Shown here piece by piece: positions 47,488-58,053 of a stretch of DNA of 64,000 nt. The DNA is from Ascarosepion bandense (taxonomy: Eukaryota > Mollusca > Cephalopoda > Sepiida > Sepiidae): contig JBBBDQ010000192.1 in assembly GCA_037127315.1 (NCBI GenBank), forward strand, positions 5,205,501 through 5,269,500. The letters are read 5' to 3'. The position numbers and the translations under genes were made by a program. The notes beneath the pieces were generated by a model, which saw nothing but the letters and a program-made list of their open reading frames with translations, searched no databases and was not told the DNA's origin. Numbering within the stretch: the stretch's first letter is position 1; the number at the start of each line of letters is the position of its first letter.

Positions 47488-48430
47488 AAAAGACAAATAC
47501 TCGTCATCGGAGTATATCAAAATATCATCGATATATACAAATGTACACTTCATGTCCAGAAAGAAGTTATCCATCATCCTTTGGAAGATATTTGCGGCGC
47601 TCCGTAGCCCAAAAAGCATGTAGTGATATTCAAAAAACCGTGTTCTGTCAAAATAGTAGTTTTACATACATCATCAGGATGTACCGTCATCTTGTGACAT
47701 GTCGAGGACAGATCAATCTTTGAAAATATCTTTTTCTCATGTAGTTTTGTAAATAGTGAGTTAATATTGGAAAATGGGTAGCGGTCCAGCTTCATAATGC
47801 TATTCAGATGTCTGTAGCTGTCCACTGGCCTGTACGTGTCATCCGATTTGGGCACCATGTGGAATGCCGAAGATCGCTATGATTTGAAAGGGGAAATTAT
47901 ACTAGCTTGTCAAAGCTTTTCAAACTCTTCCTTGGCTATGTCAGAATTTTGCTTCGACAGCTGTAAATACAGGAGAATTGATCTGTTACAGTTCTGTGAA
48001 ATACTTTTGATTTTTTGCGTTAGAATGCCAATGGTGGTGGAATATTAGATTAGGGTAGTCTCCCATATTTTTTTAAAGTTCCCTTTGTATTTTTGTCATC
48101 ATGGCTTGAAACGTGTAACGCAAAAATTGATAGCGCCACTTTGCATATTGATAATTGTGTCGATCAACTTATTTTTACAATCCACTATTAGTCCATAGTA
48201 AGTCATATCGCAAAAGTGGTTTCTTAGTGTTGGCTACAATAAATGTCCGCGTGAAATTCCTCCTAAGGCTTTTTGTTATTGTCACGCTTTGTACAGTCTG
48301 TCCTGTGTACTCTATTTTTCAATGTCTGCGGAAACCAGCGCAATATTTGCGCTGGTTTCCGCAATAGGACTGTTTTTGTTAGGTATTCCTTTGGAATAAT
48401 TGTTACGGCAGCCCCAGTGTCCACAATTAA
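47488..48430 (-). pseudogene. Protease and reverse transcriptase of the truncated Gypsy
   Basis: The protease active site reads LIVDTGAAVTIIPKEY near 48430-48380. The RT blocks follow: MVPKSDDTYRPVDSYRHLNS, LDRYPFSNINSLFTKLHEKK, FSKIDLSSTCHKMTVHPDDV, and after a frameshift MLFGLRSAANIFQRMMDNFF and CTFVYIDDILIYSDDEY with the YIDD catalytic motif. The sequence then stops matching. Frameshifts and lost residues show it is inactive. Confidence 0.75.
48327..48363. repeat. Perfect 17-bp hairpin in the protease region
   Basis: TGCGGAAACCAGCGCAA, a 3-base loop, then its exact complement. It interrupts the protease coding sequence right after RKPAQ. Confidence 0.92.
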
Positions 48431-48948
48431 CATAATTTTCTGGGCTTATAAAAGTAGCGGGAAAGTGAAAACCATCACCTCCCGCAGCGCTAGTTTTCCG
48501 CTTTTTCTTTTTGTGCTGGTGAAGGTGGTCGTGGGAATGACTCTAATTTAATCTTTTATTCGGCTTCCATGGTTTACAAGATCTATCATGGTGTGCATAC
48601 TAGACGTGCGACCTGCTTATTTTTGGTTTCTGGTAGAGATGATACGGATTTACAGTAGAATGGATTTTGTAATTCCGACTACGGAAGTCTTTTTCTTCTT
48701 TTGGTTGAACTTACTGAACGAGATTGGGGTTTTACTGATTAAAATGCAGCAGTAGGTCGTCGGTCAATTTCCAAAGTCTTTCTGTTTTTAAATTCGCTTG
48801 TGCTACTAGGACTGGTTTTAAGTTATTACTTGGATAAATTCGTGCCGTATGATGTGGCTGCTTACTTCAATTTTTGTTGCCATTGATTTCAGTTCATTTA
48901 AATAAACTGATGTTTTTTTTTGTAAGAATGCAAGAAGACTTCAAATTA

Positions 48949-49248
48949 TCAAGCAACTCTGGCTTTGTTTTTTTCATGCAGAGCTATGAGCGCTTCTTTA
49001 AGTTTTTCATAGTTTCCTAACTGTAAAACGGTGGGTAGTAGTATGTATATTGTCTCCGGTGGTAATGCGGCCAACCCATGATAAAATTGAACGGTAGTCC
49101 TTTTCATGATATTGAGCTGTGCTTCCACAATTGTTAACCAAGCAAGCACAATTGATTCCATGAATATGGGTGGTTTGATGCATACTGTTTGTATCGGTTC
49201 GCTGGCCTCTGTGGAGGCTTGATTCATGTGCATGTCGTCGTTAAACAT
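48949..49248 (-). pseudogene. gag-like ORF of the truncated Gypsy
   Basis: 99 codons from an ATG 50 bp after the primer-binding site. KPPIFMESIVLAWLTIVEAQ, FYHGLAALPPETIYILLP and YEKLKEALIALHEKNKARV match the order in the gag at 54820-55437. That gag has APEFMETAVNGWFMILEAQ and a YEELKRALIEAHEQTKPEL block. The frame breaks at 48949, so the zinc-knuckle half is separated. Confidence 0.7.
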
Positions 49249-49297
49249 TTTGAATTATGTGAAAGCCGTAAAAATAGATATGTGTTTAGTTATTTCG

Positions 49298-49314
49298 CAC
49301 GTCGTAGGTCACCA
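49298..49314 (-). other. Primer-binding site, tRNA-Trp type
   Basis: CACGTCGTAGGTCACCA on the plus strand is close to the 3' end of eukaryotic tRNA-Trp (CACGTCGGGGTCACCA). One base separates it from the probable LTR, exactly as in the element at 51082-55898. Confidence 0.65.
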
Positions 49315-49315
49315 G

Positions 49316-49712
49316 TGAAGTATGTAGGGGTAATGATGAAGAAACACACGTGTTAATTTTAATGAAACGAGATAAGGAATTTATTTACAAATTTACCCAT
49401 TTGAAGTTTCAGTAGCTTGTTTCAGAACAAGAAATCAAACATTAAAGGTTAGTAGTTTCGATTGTCTGTCAAGAAGAGAAAATAATCATATTAAATCATC
49501 GGATACGAAGTAATATTCCAAAATGCTTAAAACAAATTGAGAGAGTTCGTTTTTCACAGAAAAGTTATACGGTTGTATTCAACATAAATAAAAATATATA
49601 TTTTAAGGTACTTAGCTTACGAGTAGAATAGAGTTCTTTGAAATTCCGAGGTGACATTAGAGCCTGACAATGTATCAGCGTGACACCGGCGTTATTCAGA
49701 CGCCTGAGACTC

Positions 49713-49751
<39 letters not shown>

Positions 49752-50000
49752 TGATTCAACTTTCTCTGCATATTTATAGCAAAAATTGATTTGACATCAG
49801 CACGTTACATTTTCTCAGTTTGTAAGCCGCTTCGTTTTCATTGGTTAAAGTAAATTTTTACACAGGCTCTTTAAACTTTGCCTTTTGTCTTTTCTTCAGC
49901 TCGGAGCCAATCCCTTTTTCTAATGGTTTTCGTCCTGTCTCGCGAATTTGAAAACAGTGAACAAAAATGAGTTATTTTTATTTCGTATTCATCACAACTA
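49316..50000 (-). repeat. Probable 5' LTR of the truncated Gypsy, outer end undefined
   Basis: Starts one base beyond the primer-binding site. On the minus strand it holds a CCAAT box (AACCAATGAAAACG, about 49833-49846), a GCTATAAATATGC TATA box (about 49772-49784) and a GA-rich tract (49718-49746). With no second copy, the distal boundary is a guess. Confidence 0.4.
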
Positions 50001-50009
50001 TATGGGGAT

Positions 50010-51081
50010 CTTGGTTTCCAGGCCGATGCGCTTCACAATACCATAAACAATTATCAAATTTAACATACAGAATCCAATATCATCACCTTCTATGTGCATT
50101 GTTTCCTAGAGTTAGCTTTTAACTTGTTGGGTTAAAAAATCAACTTGTAATTTTCTTATTTCGATTGGATGGAAATGTAGCATTAGACACAGATTGGTTT
50201 GGCGACGGAGAACCCATGATCTTGTCACTTGTCAGGCATATTTGCAAGTTTATCTAGAAACGTAATTGTCTTCTGTAGATGTTAAGATTAGTTGTATGTA
50301 TTAATTACGGTAATATGGCATTTGCCACAGGATAACGCTATCTTCATGTGTGACGGATAAAAATCTGAGACATCGTAGAATAATTAGATTTTCTATTTTG
50401 CTGTAGTTGATTGCTATGACATTTTTTGCTCTGAAATGTACATTGGTTAAATATTTTTTTAACGGATAATTCTCCCCGTATTAAATCTTTAAGCTCTTTT
50501 TAAATCTTTGTCATTAGTGAAACAGAAGCATACGCAAGTTCCTTGGTTTGTGAAATAAATGCTGTTACATTTTGCACAACTTAAGGCAATGTTTAAATTG
50601 TGCAAAATAGTATCAGAAATTACTTATTGTAGAAAACAAACAAACAAACAAACAAAAAAAAAACAAGAAAATTGTCCATTACAGCAGTTACAGAATCGTC
50701 TACTTTTTTTAAAAACTTATTTTTTTATATTTTAACTTTTACAAAAGAAAGAACTGAACTATTGAAATATAATTACTAATTCAATTATCGTATATATGTA
50801 CGTCTCACGAAAAAATGTTTTGTTTACTTAATTTCTTTCTAAAATGACAAATAATTCGGGTTAGATAAAAGTATTTATCGACCTCCCACTAAGGGTTAAC
50901 GAAAAAATCAAATTCATACATTTGTAGTGTTCGTGAAGAAAAACTTTATAAATTAAGCTTTGGTAAAATGAACAAATTAGGCAGATTTGAATTATAGCGG
51001 ACACATTATGTATTCTATTACTTAATTTCAAGAAAATAATCATTTTTTGAAATTTATTAATAAAATATCTTTTTTGAGAGG
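50010..51081. other. No recognised gene; repeat copy 2 at the right
   Basis: AT-rich. 50920-51055 matches the repeat at 31055-31205 (TGTAGTGTTCGTGAAGAAAA; TTTGGTAAAATGAACAAATT; ATAGCGGACACATTATG). An AAAC-type simple repeat lies near 50635-50660. Confidence 0.5.
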
Positions 51082-51481
51082 TGTTGTGTTGCTTCGTTTT
51101 GGTATAATTAGAAGATAAAACAAACTTGAATTAATGATGTTTATTTTTGGTATAAAACTTTAGGTTTTTACATCAAGTTACAACCTTTAAATTTTGTGTG
51201 GATACAGGAGCAAACTAGCTAAATTCTCTTCACTGTGGGATGCTAGTAGTAAAAGAGCCTATCCCTTCTGGACTCTAGTGGTCAACTGACTAGCATCTTC
51301 CTCTTTTCAAATCTTCTACACAAAACTACTGTCCTTAACTCTTACTTATTACTCCTACTCTTACTCCTACGCCTACCAAAAGAAACGGTTCCTCATTTTG
51401 CCGCCCAATTTTGAATTCTTGGCGTCAGTGTGTCTATCTTTTTCTATTTTTAGAACACTCGCCATTTTATAAACCATAACA
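51082..51481 (-). repeat. 3' LTR of the Gypsy element (400 bp)
   Basis: Same ends as the 5' LTR, plus an extra TTACTTATTACTCC-type stretch in the CT-rich middle. A short purine-rich AAAGTGGGAACG precedes it on the minus strand. Confidence 0.9.
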
Positions 51482-51599
51482 GACGTTCCCACTTTAGAAC
51501 GGAGTGTACTAATAATAATAGTACTCGTTATATTTCTTCCAGGAAACTTTTCGACCTGAACGAGATTTTGTATTTATCATGGGAGAATCTTCTTTTTAA

Positions 51600-52377
51600 T
51601 TTCTTGTATTTATTTCTTGTTCTGAATCACTAAGCGTTTTGTTTTTATTAATTCTTTTCTTCTACTTGTTTCTCTACTATTTGTTTTTGTACTTCTATAT
51701 ATGGTTTCAACCTGTCCACATAAACTTGAGTATCCATATCATTATTTATCTTCACCAGAAAATATTTAGGTGTTCGCTGAAGGACTGTGTAGGGACCTGA
51801 ATAGGGTACCTCCAACACGAACACGATCCACTCTAATCCAAACTATATCACAAGTTTGAAAATTTTTCTGGGACATAATATTTTGCGGACTTATTAACTC
51901 TTTTGGTGAAGTCTCTCACATCAATTTGTGACATGGTTTTATGTAAATCTCTTGTGAACTTTTGAGTTATAGCCTCCTCGCTTGTGCTATCTATTAGTAG
52001 CTGTGGTAGCAAACATTGTGTGCCTGTAACAGCATAAAAAGGAGAAAAATCAGAGCTATTGGGCATACTGCGAATCCCAAGAAGTACTACTGGAAGAGCT
52101 GAGAGCCAGGGCTCTTTTCATGCTATAATAGCAGTTTTAATGGTCCTGTGCATTCTCTCAATCAAACCATTACATTGAAGATGATAAGCTGTCGTACGTA
52201 GTCTATAAAACCCAATTATTTTTGCTACTTCACTAAACAACTCACTTTCAAATTGTCGGCCTCTGTCGGTTATAACATGCAGCGGGACACCCCAACGTGT
52301 GACCCACGTGTTTATAAAATCCTCAGCTACACTAGCTGCAGTGATTTCGCTGAAGGGTTGTGCTTCTACCCAACGAG
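51600..52377 (-). pseudogene. Gypsy integrase core and C-terminus, broken frames
   Basis: Continues as RWVEAQPFSEITAASVAEDF, RWGVPLHVITDRGRQFES (second catalytic Asp), then AYHLQCNGLIERMHRTIKTA with the catalytic Glu. A stop near 52115 precedes KEPWLSALPVVLLGIRS and FSPFYAVTGTQCLLPQ. The end is scrambled, but RSGRKVSWKKY close to the C-terminus is the usual Gypsy polyprotein ending. Confidence 0.78.
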
Positions 52378-53130
52378 TTATGCGGTCAATACATGTGAGG
52401 ATATATCTATACGGGCTGATGTAACTGCTATGCTGATGTAACTGCTATTTGGGCTTTTTGCTGGTGGTCCTACTATATCTATGTGGACTGTGCGAAATAT
52501 AGCTAATGATATTTCTAATGTCTGTATAGGTGATTTTGTATGTTTGTAGACCTTTGCCTGTTGGCAGGCTGTGCATGATGCACAAAAGTCTTTGATTGAC
52601 TTATCCATGTTTGGCCAGTAATATCTAGCTTTAATCATCTTAATGGATGATTTAATGCCAGGGTGATTTATGGAATGAATATTATAGAATATGGACTCAC
52701 GCAATTTAGATGGAACAAAAGGTCTGGGGTAAGACGTTGATAAGTCACACCATATAAATTGGTTATCTTCAGGTATGGTGAATTTTTTTAAGTCCTGAAA
52801 AGATTGAATTTCTATATCAGATGCCTGTGCTTCTGCAAGTGCAGGTAAATCACACGCATCTATTTGTACAGCAAGAGTTGGTCGGGATAGACAATCAGCA
52901 ACTATATTCTGACTACCTTTTACATGTTCAATATCTGAAATAAATTCTGTCAGGATAGCTAATTGTCGTTGTTGTCTGTCTGATTTAGCGGGGTTTAAAC
53001 TATAAAATGCACCACACAATGGCTTATGGTCAGTTAAAAGTAGCACTTGGCGACCTTCTATGAGGTGACGGAACTGCAGCACTGACAAATAAGCTGCTAA
53101 AAGTTCGCGATCGAATGTAGAATATCTCAT
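52378..53130 (-). CDS. RNase H and integrase ORF of the Gypsy element
   Basis: 250 open codons: the second half of RNase H (YSTFDRELLAAYLSVLQF, LLTDHKPLCGAF, VADCLSRP), then a linker. The integrase zinc-binding HHCC module follows (HSINHPGIKSSIKMIKARYY, WPNMDKSIKDFCASCTACQQ) and the start of the catalytic core (VHIDIVGPPAKS, whose Asp is the first of the D,D-35-E triad). The frame is lost at 52378-52450, where TGCTGATGTAACTGCTAT is duplicated in tandem. It is the longest open frame in the window. Confidence 0.85.
   Translation of the reverse strand: MRYSTFDRELLAAYLSVLQFRHLIEGRQVLLLTDHKPLCGAFYSLNPAKSDRQQRQLAILTEFISDIEHVKGSQNIVADCLSRPTLAVQIDACDLPALAEAQASDIEIQSFQDLKKFTIPEDNQFIWCDLSTSYPRPFVPSKLRESIFYNIHSINHPGIKSSIKMIKARYYWPNMDKSIKDFCASCTACQQAKVYKHTKSPIQTLEISLAIFRTVHIDIVGPPAKSPNSSYISIAVTSARIDISSHVLTA
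52426..52452. repeat. Short tandem duplication in the integrase ORF
   Basis: GATGTAACTGCTAT occurs twice, 15 bp apart. The extra copy coincides with the loss of the open frame. Confidence 0.75.
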
Positions 53131-53141
53131 TTGTGTTTGTG

Positions 53142-54783
53142 TTAATTTTTAGAGAAAGATCCGATCGGTATTGGATTTCCTTCCACCATTTGGTGCAATG
53201 CCGCACCGACAGCATAATTACTACTATCAGTGACTAATTGATAACTTGTACAGTTAGGTTCAGGGTGAGCTAATGAGGATGTATCATTAAATTCCTTAAT
53301 TACAGAATTGAAAGATTGTCGTTCAGATTCATCTAATGTGAACGAGCCTTTAGGGGATAACCTCATTCTCTCAGATAGGGGTAAGACTATCTCTGAAAAC
53401 TTTGGTATTAATTTTCTATAAAATCCTACCATCCCAAGAAATCTGCGTCGCCCTTTTGCGTCCTTAGGGCAAGGAAAAGATTTTAATTCTATTTTACTAG
53501 TTGTAGGTTGAATGCCATCTACGCTAATATGAAAGTCTAAGTAATCTAGGGAAGTTACATTGAAAACAGAAAAGTGGCTGAAATTTTTAAATTGTGTTCA
53601 TTTAAAATATTAAAAACAGGTTCAATGTCTTTTTTATGAGAAATCTCATCATTGCTGAAAATTAAAATGTCATCAATATATATAAAAACACAATCAATGA
53701 CTTCAAACATTTTGTCCATATACCGTTGAAATGTAGTTGACGCATATTTTTAATCCAAACGGCATATAATTATATTCATACAGAACAAATGGGGTGGTGA
53801 GAGCAGTTTTTGCTACATCGTCCGGATGCATTTTAATTTGGTGGTAGGCTGAAATCAAATCGATTTTGGAGAATCGTCGTTTGTTCGCAAGTTTTGCTGA
53901 AAAAGAGTTTATATTTGGTATAGCGTACCTGTCAGTATTGGTTATGCTATTGAGAGAACGATAGTCTCCACAACATCTAAATCCTCCGCTTTGTTTAGAT
54001 ACTATATGTAGTGGGCTAGACCATTCGCTTTTGGAAAGGGAGATCACTCCGTCTTTTTGTAGGGTTTTAAATTCGCTACGCGCGGCTTCCAGTTTTTCTA
54101 CATTAAGCCGCCTGGATTTTGCAAATACTGGCGTATGGCTTCCTGTGTCAATTCTGTGGTAGACGCCTCATTGTTTTTTGTTAATGTTCTTATGTGGTGT
54201 GATTAGGTTCGGATATTTTTCTTTAATCATGTTCCGTATGAATGACGGGAGCTCCGTTTCATTTACGACTAGATTCACCGCTGATGCAGATATTTTTAAA
54301 CTCTTTCTCTGGGTTGTTGTAGGATCGTAGACGGTTTTGTTACTGCAGTCTACTATTAGACCAAACTTGTTGAGAAAATCCAGTCCAAAGAGTGGGTTGG
54401 TGATATCAGCGATCACGAATGTCCAAGTAAAAGATCTCCTTAAACTGGGTATTCCAATTTCCAAACTCGCTTGTCCGTAGCATTTTATTTTCTCCCCATT
54501 TGCAGTGGATAATGATATGGGAGTCGGTTTTAATGTAATACCATTTACTGCAGAAGTTCGTAATATTGAGATACTTGTGCCAGTATCTACAATAAATTTT
54601 AATTTGGTAGCCCCTAATTTTGCGGTAATTTCTAATAGCGGCGAACCTCGTTGAACTGAACTTGTTCGCCCTATTAGTTTTCCGAATCACTTCCCGTAGG
54701 TGTTGCTGGTCGGGAACTAGGCAACATTTGTAGATTGTTCTTTTTGGGCCATTTACACCAAGGTTTACATGTTCTTGCTTCAT
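53142..54783 (-). pseudogene. Gypsy protease and reverse transcriptase, frameshifted
   Basis: The protease active site appears as KFIVDTGTSISIL near 54600-54560, followed by ITNPLFGLDFLNKFGLIVDC. The RT has SEWSSPLHIVSKQSGGFRC, CGDYRSLNSITNTDRYAIP, FSKIDLISAYHQIKMHPDDV, YNYMPFGLK and, after a frameshift at about 53755, VFIYIDDILIFSNDE with the YIDD site. The thumb reads FLGMVGFYRKLIPKFSEIVL. A stop-rich stretch near 53550-53470 and at least two frameshifts break the frame. RNase H starts at YQLVTDSSNYAVGAALHQ. Confidence 0.85.
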
Positions 54784-54819
54784 TGGCGAAATAAATATGT
54801 GCTCTGCAAATTTTGTCCG

Positions 54820-55437
54820 TTAGTTATTCCGATACGGTCTGACATTTAGTGGCACTGAAATGTCTTGGCTGTATTTTCCTTTATAATTTGTTTGTGAGTT
54901 ATTCTTAGTAGATAAGGGTCGCTGAACAACAAATGCCTTATCGTTATTCAATAATGGCATCAGTTCATCTGCTAACCTGCCAAGTTGGGTATGGTTGAAA
55001 TCTTTTTGCGAGGCTATTACTGGAGCTATTGTTGACGGTAATGCCTGCAGGAATTTGTGTCTCACAATGTCGTCGTTAATATCTATCCGTTTAGCTACGG
55101 ATAGCATTTCGTGCAAATATGTCGACGGTCGTCTTGAAATAGTCGTAGCCGACATTAATTTTTCTAGAAGCTCCGGTTTTGTTTGTTCGTGAGCTTCTAT
55201 CAGAGCCCGTTTTAATTCCTCGTAATCTTGTGATGCGAGGGTAATATTTGGTAGTTTATCCACTTCTTCGGCTGGTAACGACGATATTACTGTATAAAAC
55301 TTTGTTTTCGACGCTGTCACATTTCGCAAGTGAAACTGGGCTTCTAATATCATAAACCATCCATTTACAGCAGTTTCCATGAATTCAGGTGCCTTGATAT
55401 TGACTTGATGAGTCGTTTCCTCTCCTGTCTGCTCCAT
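54820..55437 (-). CDS. gag polyprotein ORF of the Gypsy element
   Basis: 205 codons, uninterrupted, starting MEQTGEETTHQVNIKAPEF 59 bp after the primer-binding site. It contains the capsid-like pattern of CsRn1-type gags: WFMILEAQFHLRNVTASKTK, FYTVISSLPAEEVDKLP, LKRALIEAHEQTKPELLEKL, LPSTIAPVIASQKDF and LADELMPLL. The zinc knuckle lies in a neighbouring frame just after the ORF stop, where a shifted reading gives CRAHIYFSNEARTCKPWC, a C-H-C-C arrangement. One frameshift therefore separates capsid from nucleocapsid. It would package element RNA in an intact copy. Confidence 0.8.
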   Translation of the reverse strand: MEQTGEETTHQVNIKAPEFMETAVNGWFMILEAQFHLRNVTASKTKFYTVISSLPAEEVDKLPNITLASQDYEELKRALIEAHEQTKPELLEKLMSATTISRRPSTYLHEMLSVAKRIDINDDIVRHKFLQALPSTIAPVIASQKDFNHTQLGRLADELMPLLNNDKAFVVQRPLSTKNNSQTNYKGKYSQDISVPLNVRPYRNN

Positions 55438-55495
55438 TTATCCTTTTATATGTGTGTACATATATATTTTGTATATGAGGTTGCTTTCTGTTCGT

Positions 55496-55510
55496 ATGTC
55501 GTGGTCACCA
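55496..55510 (-). other. Primer-binding site, tRNA-Trp type
   Basis: TGGTGACCACGACAT on the minus strand, one base after the 5' LTR, complementary to the tRNA-Trp 3' end apart from one or two mismatches. Use of tRNA-Trp is a known trait of the CsRn1 clade. Confidence 0.65.
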
Positions 55511-55511
55511 C

Positions 55512-55898
55512 TGTTGTGTTGCTTCGTTTTGGTATAATTAGAAGATAACACAAACTTGAATTAATGATGTTTATTTTTGGTATAAAACTTTAGGTTTTTA
55601 CATCAAGTTACAACCTTTAAATTTTGTGTGGATACAGGAGCAGACAATCTAAATTCTCTTCACTGTGGGATGCTAGTAGTAAACGAGCCTACGCATTCTG
55701 GACTCTAGTGGTCAACTAACTAGCATTTTCCCTTTTTCAAATCTCCTACACAAAACTACTGTCCTTAACTCCTACTCTTACTCCTACACTTACCAAAAGA
55801 AACGGTTCCTTATTTTGCCGCCCAATTTTGAATTCTTGGCGTTAGTGTGTCTATTTTTTTCTATTTTTAGAACACTCGCCATTTTATAAACCATAACA
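55512..55898 (-). repeat. 5' LTR of the Gypsy element (387 bp)
   Basis: On the minus strand it runs TGTTATGGTTTATAAAATGG ... GAAGCAACACAACA. It contains a TTTATAAAATGG TATA-like site close to its start. Confidence 0.9.
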
Positions 55899-56829
55899 GC
55901 GGATTCGAACTTAAAATTTCACTAACTTTAATTTATGGAGATAAAATTTACACGGAATTTGAAATATATATCAAATTATTATTTTACAAAATTTCAGCCT
56001 TCAAACATTTATAGTTAAGCCTTTCATTCCTTCAGACATTTAAGCTATTAGAAATTTTATATTTTTCAATTAAAACAGAGTCGGTTTTTTTCTGTTAAAT
56101 ATTGGCGCGGATTGATGCATTTTATACTACATCCGTGCAACTACATCCGTGCATCATGTAAAAAAAGACAGCGCATCAAGTAGCCAACCCGAGTAAAATT
56201 TTGAACCGAAAGAGTCATTAAGAAATTTTTATTTGTCAAGTCTATTTCCTGTCGCGTGAAAACTGTTTTCAAACGAAGACAGTCAGTTCAAATGCCATAC
56301 GTGATATACGCTTGAGCGATCATGTTTCGAAAGAGACACGACTAACTTGGTAGAACACGTTTCCTTAATTTTGGCGGTTATCTGGTTTTAACACTTGTGC
56401 GTAGGCGTAAATATGATCTTGTTATTTATTAACCAATCAGAAAATGTCTATTGTTGTATTTTTAGCTTGGAACCTAAAAGTGTTTAGTTTGTTGTTCAAA
56501 TTTCAAACTTACACGTGAAAAATATAAAATACTATCTTAATATTTGTTGTCCAATCAGGGCCTTGTTAAATAACATCCTATGGAAATTAGGCGAGATCTA
56601 AAGTGTAGAAACCAGGTTCTACGACCTTCCCAATGTCTCATTTCAAGCCGGTAACTATAACACCACAACGCTCATCCACCACATTTATACAATAATTGTA
56701 TTCTAGATGGCCTACCAACTGTCACTTCCAATGTACGTTACCTAAACTTAATTCCTCGCTTGTTTAACACATCACTCAATAAATCTTGGGTCTTTTACAT
56801 ATTTATAAGTCTACCATTCGTTCTTAGTT
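55899..56829. other. No gene; SINE tail at 56280-56350
   Basis: A minus-strand SINE family 1 tail (GTTCAAATGCCATACGTGAT; CATGTTTCGAAAGAGACACG) lies at 56280-56350. CCAAT-type sites occur near 56438 and 56553. Nothing else recognised. Confidence 0.55.
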
Positions 56830-56946
56830 AGAATACTGTTGCCACATCCGGTCTGGTGCTACTGCTCCATATTTAGAGATTCTTAATAAAATCCAAAGAC
56901 GAATCTGTAATGTTATTGGTCCTGACCTGGCACCTCGGCTTCAGTC

Positions 56947-57015
<69 letters not shown>

Positions 57016-57400
57016 ATATAAATACTTTCATGGTCATTTTTCTGGTGAACTTTCCTCTATGGTACCTAGAATCTATGAATTTAAGAGCAGTACTAGATTA
57101 GTGACAAGGTCGCATCATTTTGCAGTTTAAATGGCTAGTTGTAACCGTAAGTTCTATGCTGACAGTTTCTTCCATTGCACTCCTCGCTTGTAGAACTCTC
57201 TTCTGGTTTTTTTCCCTAGTTAATTTTGATCTTCAAAAATGTAAATGCAATGTAAATTATTATTTACCATCTTTTTAATTCTTGTTTTTATATTGTCCAC
57301 GCTCTTTAATAGTTTTTTTTTATATTCCCTAGCACGTAAATACGGCAGTAAAAACGGACAGGAAAAGAAGGGCGCCAAAATACATTTACCATTTTTATTA
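56830..57400 (+). pseudogene. Non-LTR retrotransposon C-terminus, split by a microsatellite
   Basis: The frame LEYCCHIRSGATAPYLEILN with KIQRRICNVIGPDLAPRLQS (56830-56945) is the CR1/jockey-group thumb block. It is interrupted by (TA)n(TG)n at 56950-57010 and resumes at about 57085 with SHHFAV..MASCNRKFYADS and a degenerate FFH...NSLL end. It is related to the fragment at 10996-11215. 5' truncated and dead. Confidence 0.68.
56950..57010 (+). repeat. (TA)n(TG)n microsatellite
   Basis: TA run followed by a TG run within the non-LTR relic. Confidence 0.95.
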
Positions 57401-57475
57401 AATGCAATAATGTAAAACAATAATATGACATAAATATGGTACCCACATTAAATGAGGTTTTGGACTCTTTCAGCT

Positions 57476-57506
57476 AAGGTGAGGTGAGGTGAGGTGAGGT
57501 GAGGTC
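57476..57506 (+). repeat. (GAGGT)n pentanucleotide repeat
   Basis: Six units of GTGAG. Too short and of the wrong unit for telomeric DNA. Confidence 0.9.
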
Positions 57507-57828
57507 GTCAACTACCATCTGCGAATATCTTTGTTCCCTGTGGTGTAAGTCTTGGCGTTGGTTGTAGCACGTGTTGCGCTAAACTTTCTTTCTTTTTTTT
57601 TTTTTTTTTTTTTTATCTAACTGTGGCAAGGATCCTAATCCATCTCAGCTGTACTTACTGTGCTAAGGGCGTTAACTCAGCTCATTTATCTACTTGCTTA
57701 ATGGAGTTTTTCTATAATTTTTTTATATAGTTGGTGCTTGCATAACAGTAACACGTTATTTTCTTTCAAATTGTACAGGAAAAAAAAATACACTAATGTT
57801 TATTTAAAAACAAATTGTAATGTTTTGG

Positions 57829-58053
57829 ATGCGCTTTGTGGTGCATTGGATATCGGCTCGGAACGAGAAATCGGGGAGCCGAGTTCGAGATTCCAGCTGA
57901 ATTCATTGCATTCACTTATGCGAAAATACCCTTGGGAAAGGTAATCCGTCTATTCCTTCCAGTTATGGGTTAAATAACAGGACAGATTGGGTTCTAGCTC
58001 TTGATCGGCAACAAGTCTATCGCAGAAAGCAATGGCAACTTACTGTGGGATAG
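57829..58053 (+). mobile_element. SINE family 1, tail replaced by non-LTR sequence
   Basis: GCGCTTTGTGGTGCATTGGA head, box B GAGTTCGAGATTCC, full body to GCAATGGCAACTTACTG. At about 58053 the normal tail is replaced by the 3' part of an inverted non-LTR element. Confidence 0.8.

Larger units (their letters stand above)
47488..49314 (-). mobile_element. CsRn1-like Gypsy retrotransposon, 3' truncated (minus)
   Basis: From right to left: primer-binding site (49298-49314), gag, protease and RT. The RT ends just after YIDD, where a plus-strand Gypsy fragment begins. RNase H, integrase and the 3' LTR are missing. The gag and RT resemble those of the element at 51082-55898. Confidence 0.78.
51082..55898 (-). 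mobile_element. CsRn1-like Gypsy LTR retrotransposon, nearly full length
   Basis: About 4.8 kb with two similar LTRs, a tRNA-Trp-type primer-binding site, and gag, protease, RT, RNase H and integrase in Gypsy order. There is no envelope-like ORF after integrase. The flanking 4 bp are GAGG (51078-51081) and GCGG (55899-55902), an imperfect target duplication. The LTRs differ by an indel of about 13 bp and some substitutions, and several frames are broken, so it is a moderately old insertion. Confidence 0.9.

Noticed and set aside
51082..51600. Envelope gene that would make the Gypsy element retrovirus-like
   Set aside because: Only about 120 bp separate the end of the polyprotein from the 3' LTR; no ORF of that kind.
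56950..57010. Tyr-Ile-rich and Cys-Val-rich ORF at 56910-57101
   Set aside because: Reads through the (TA)n(TG)n microsatellite.
57476..57506. Telomere-like repeat
   Set aside because: GAGGT units, only six, not TTAGGG-type.
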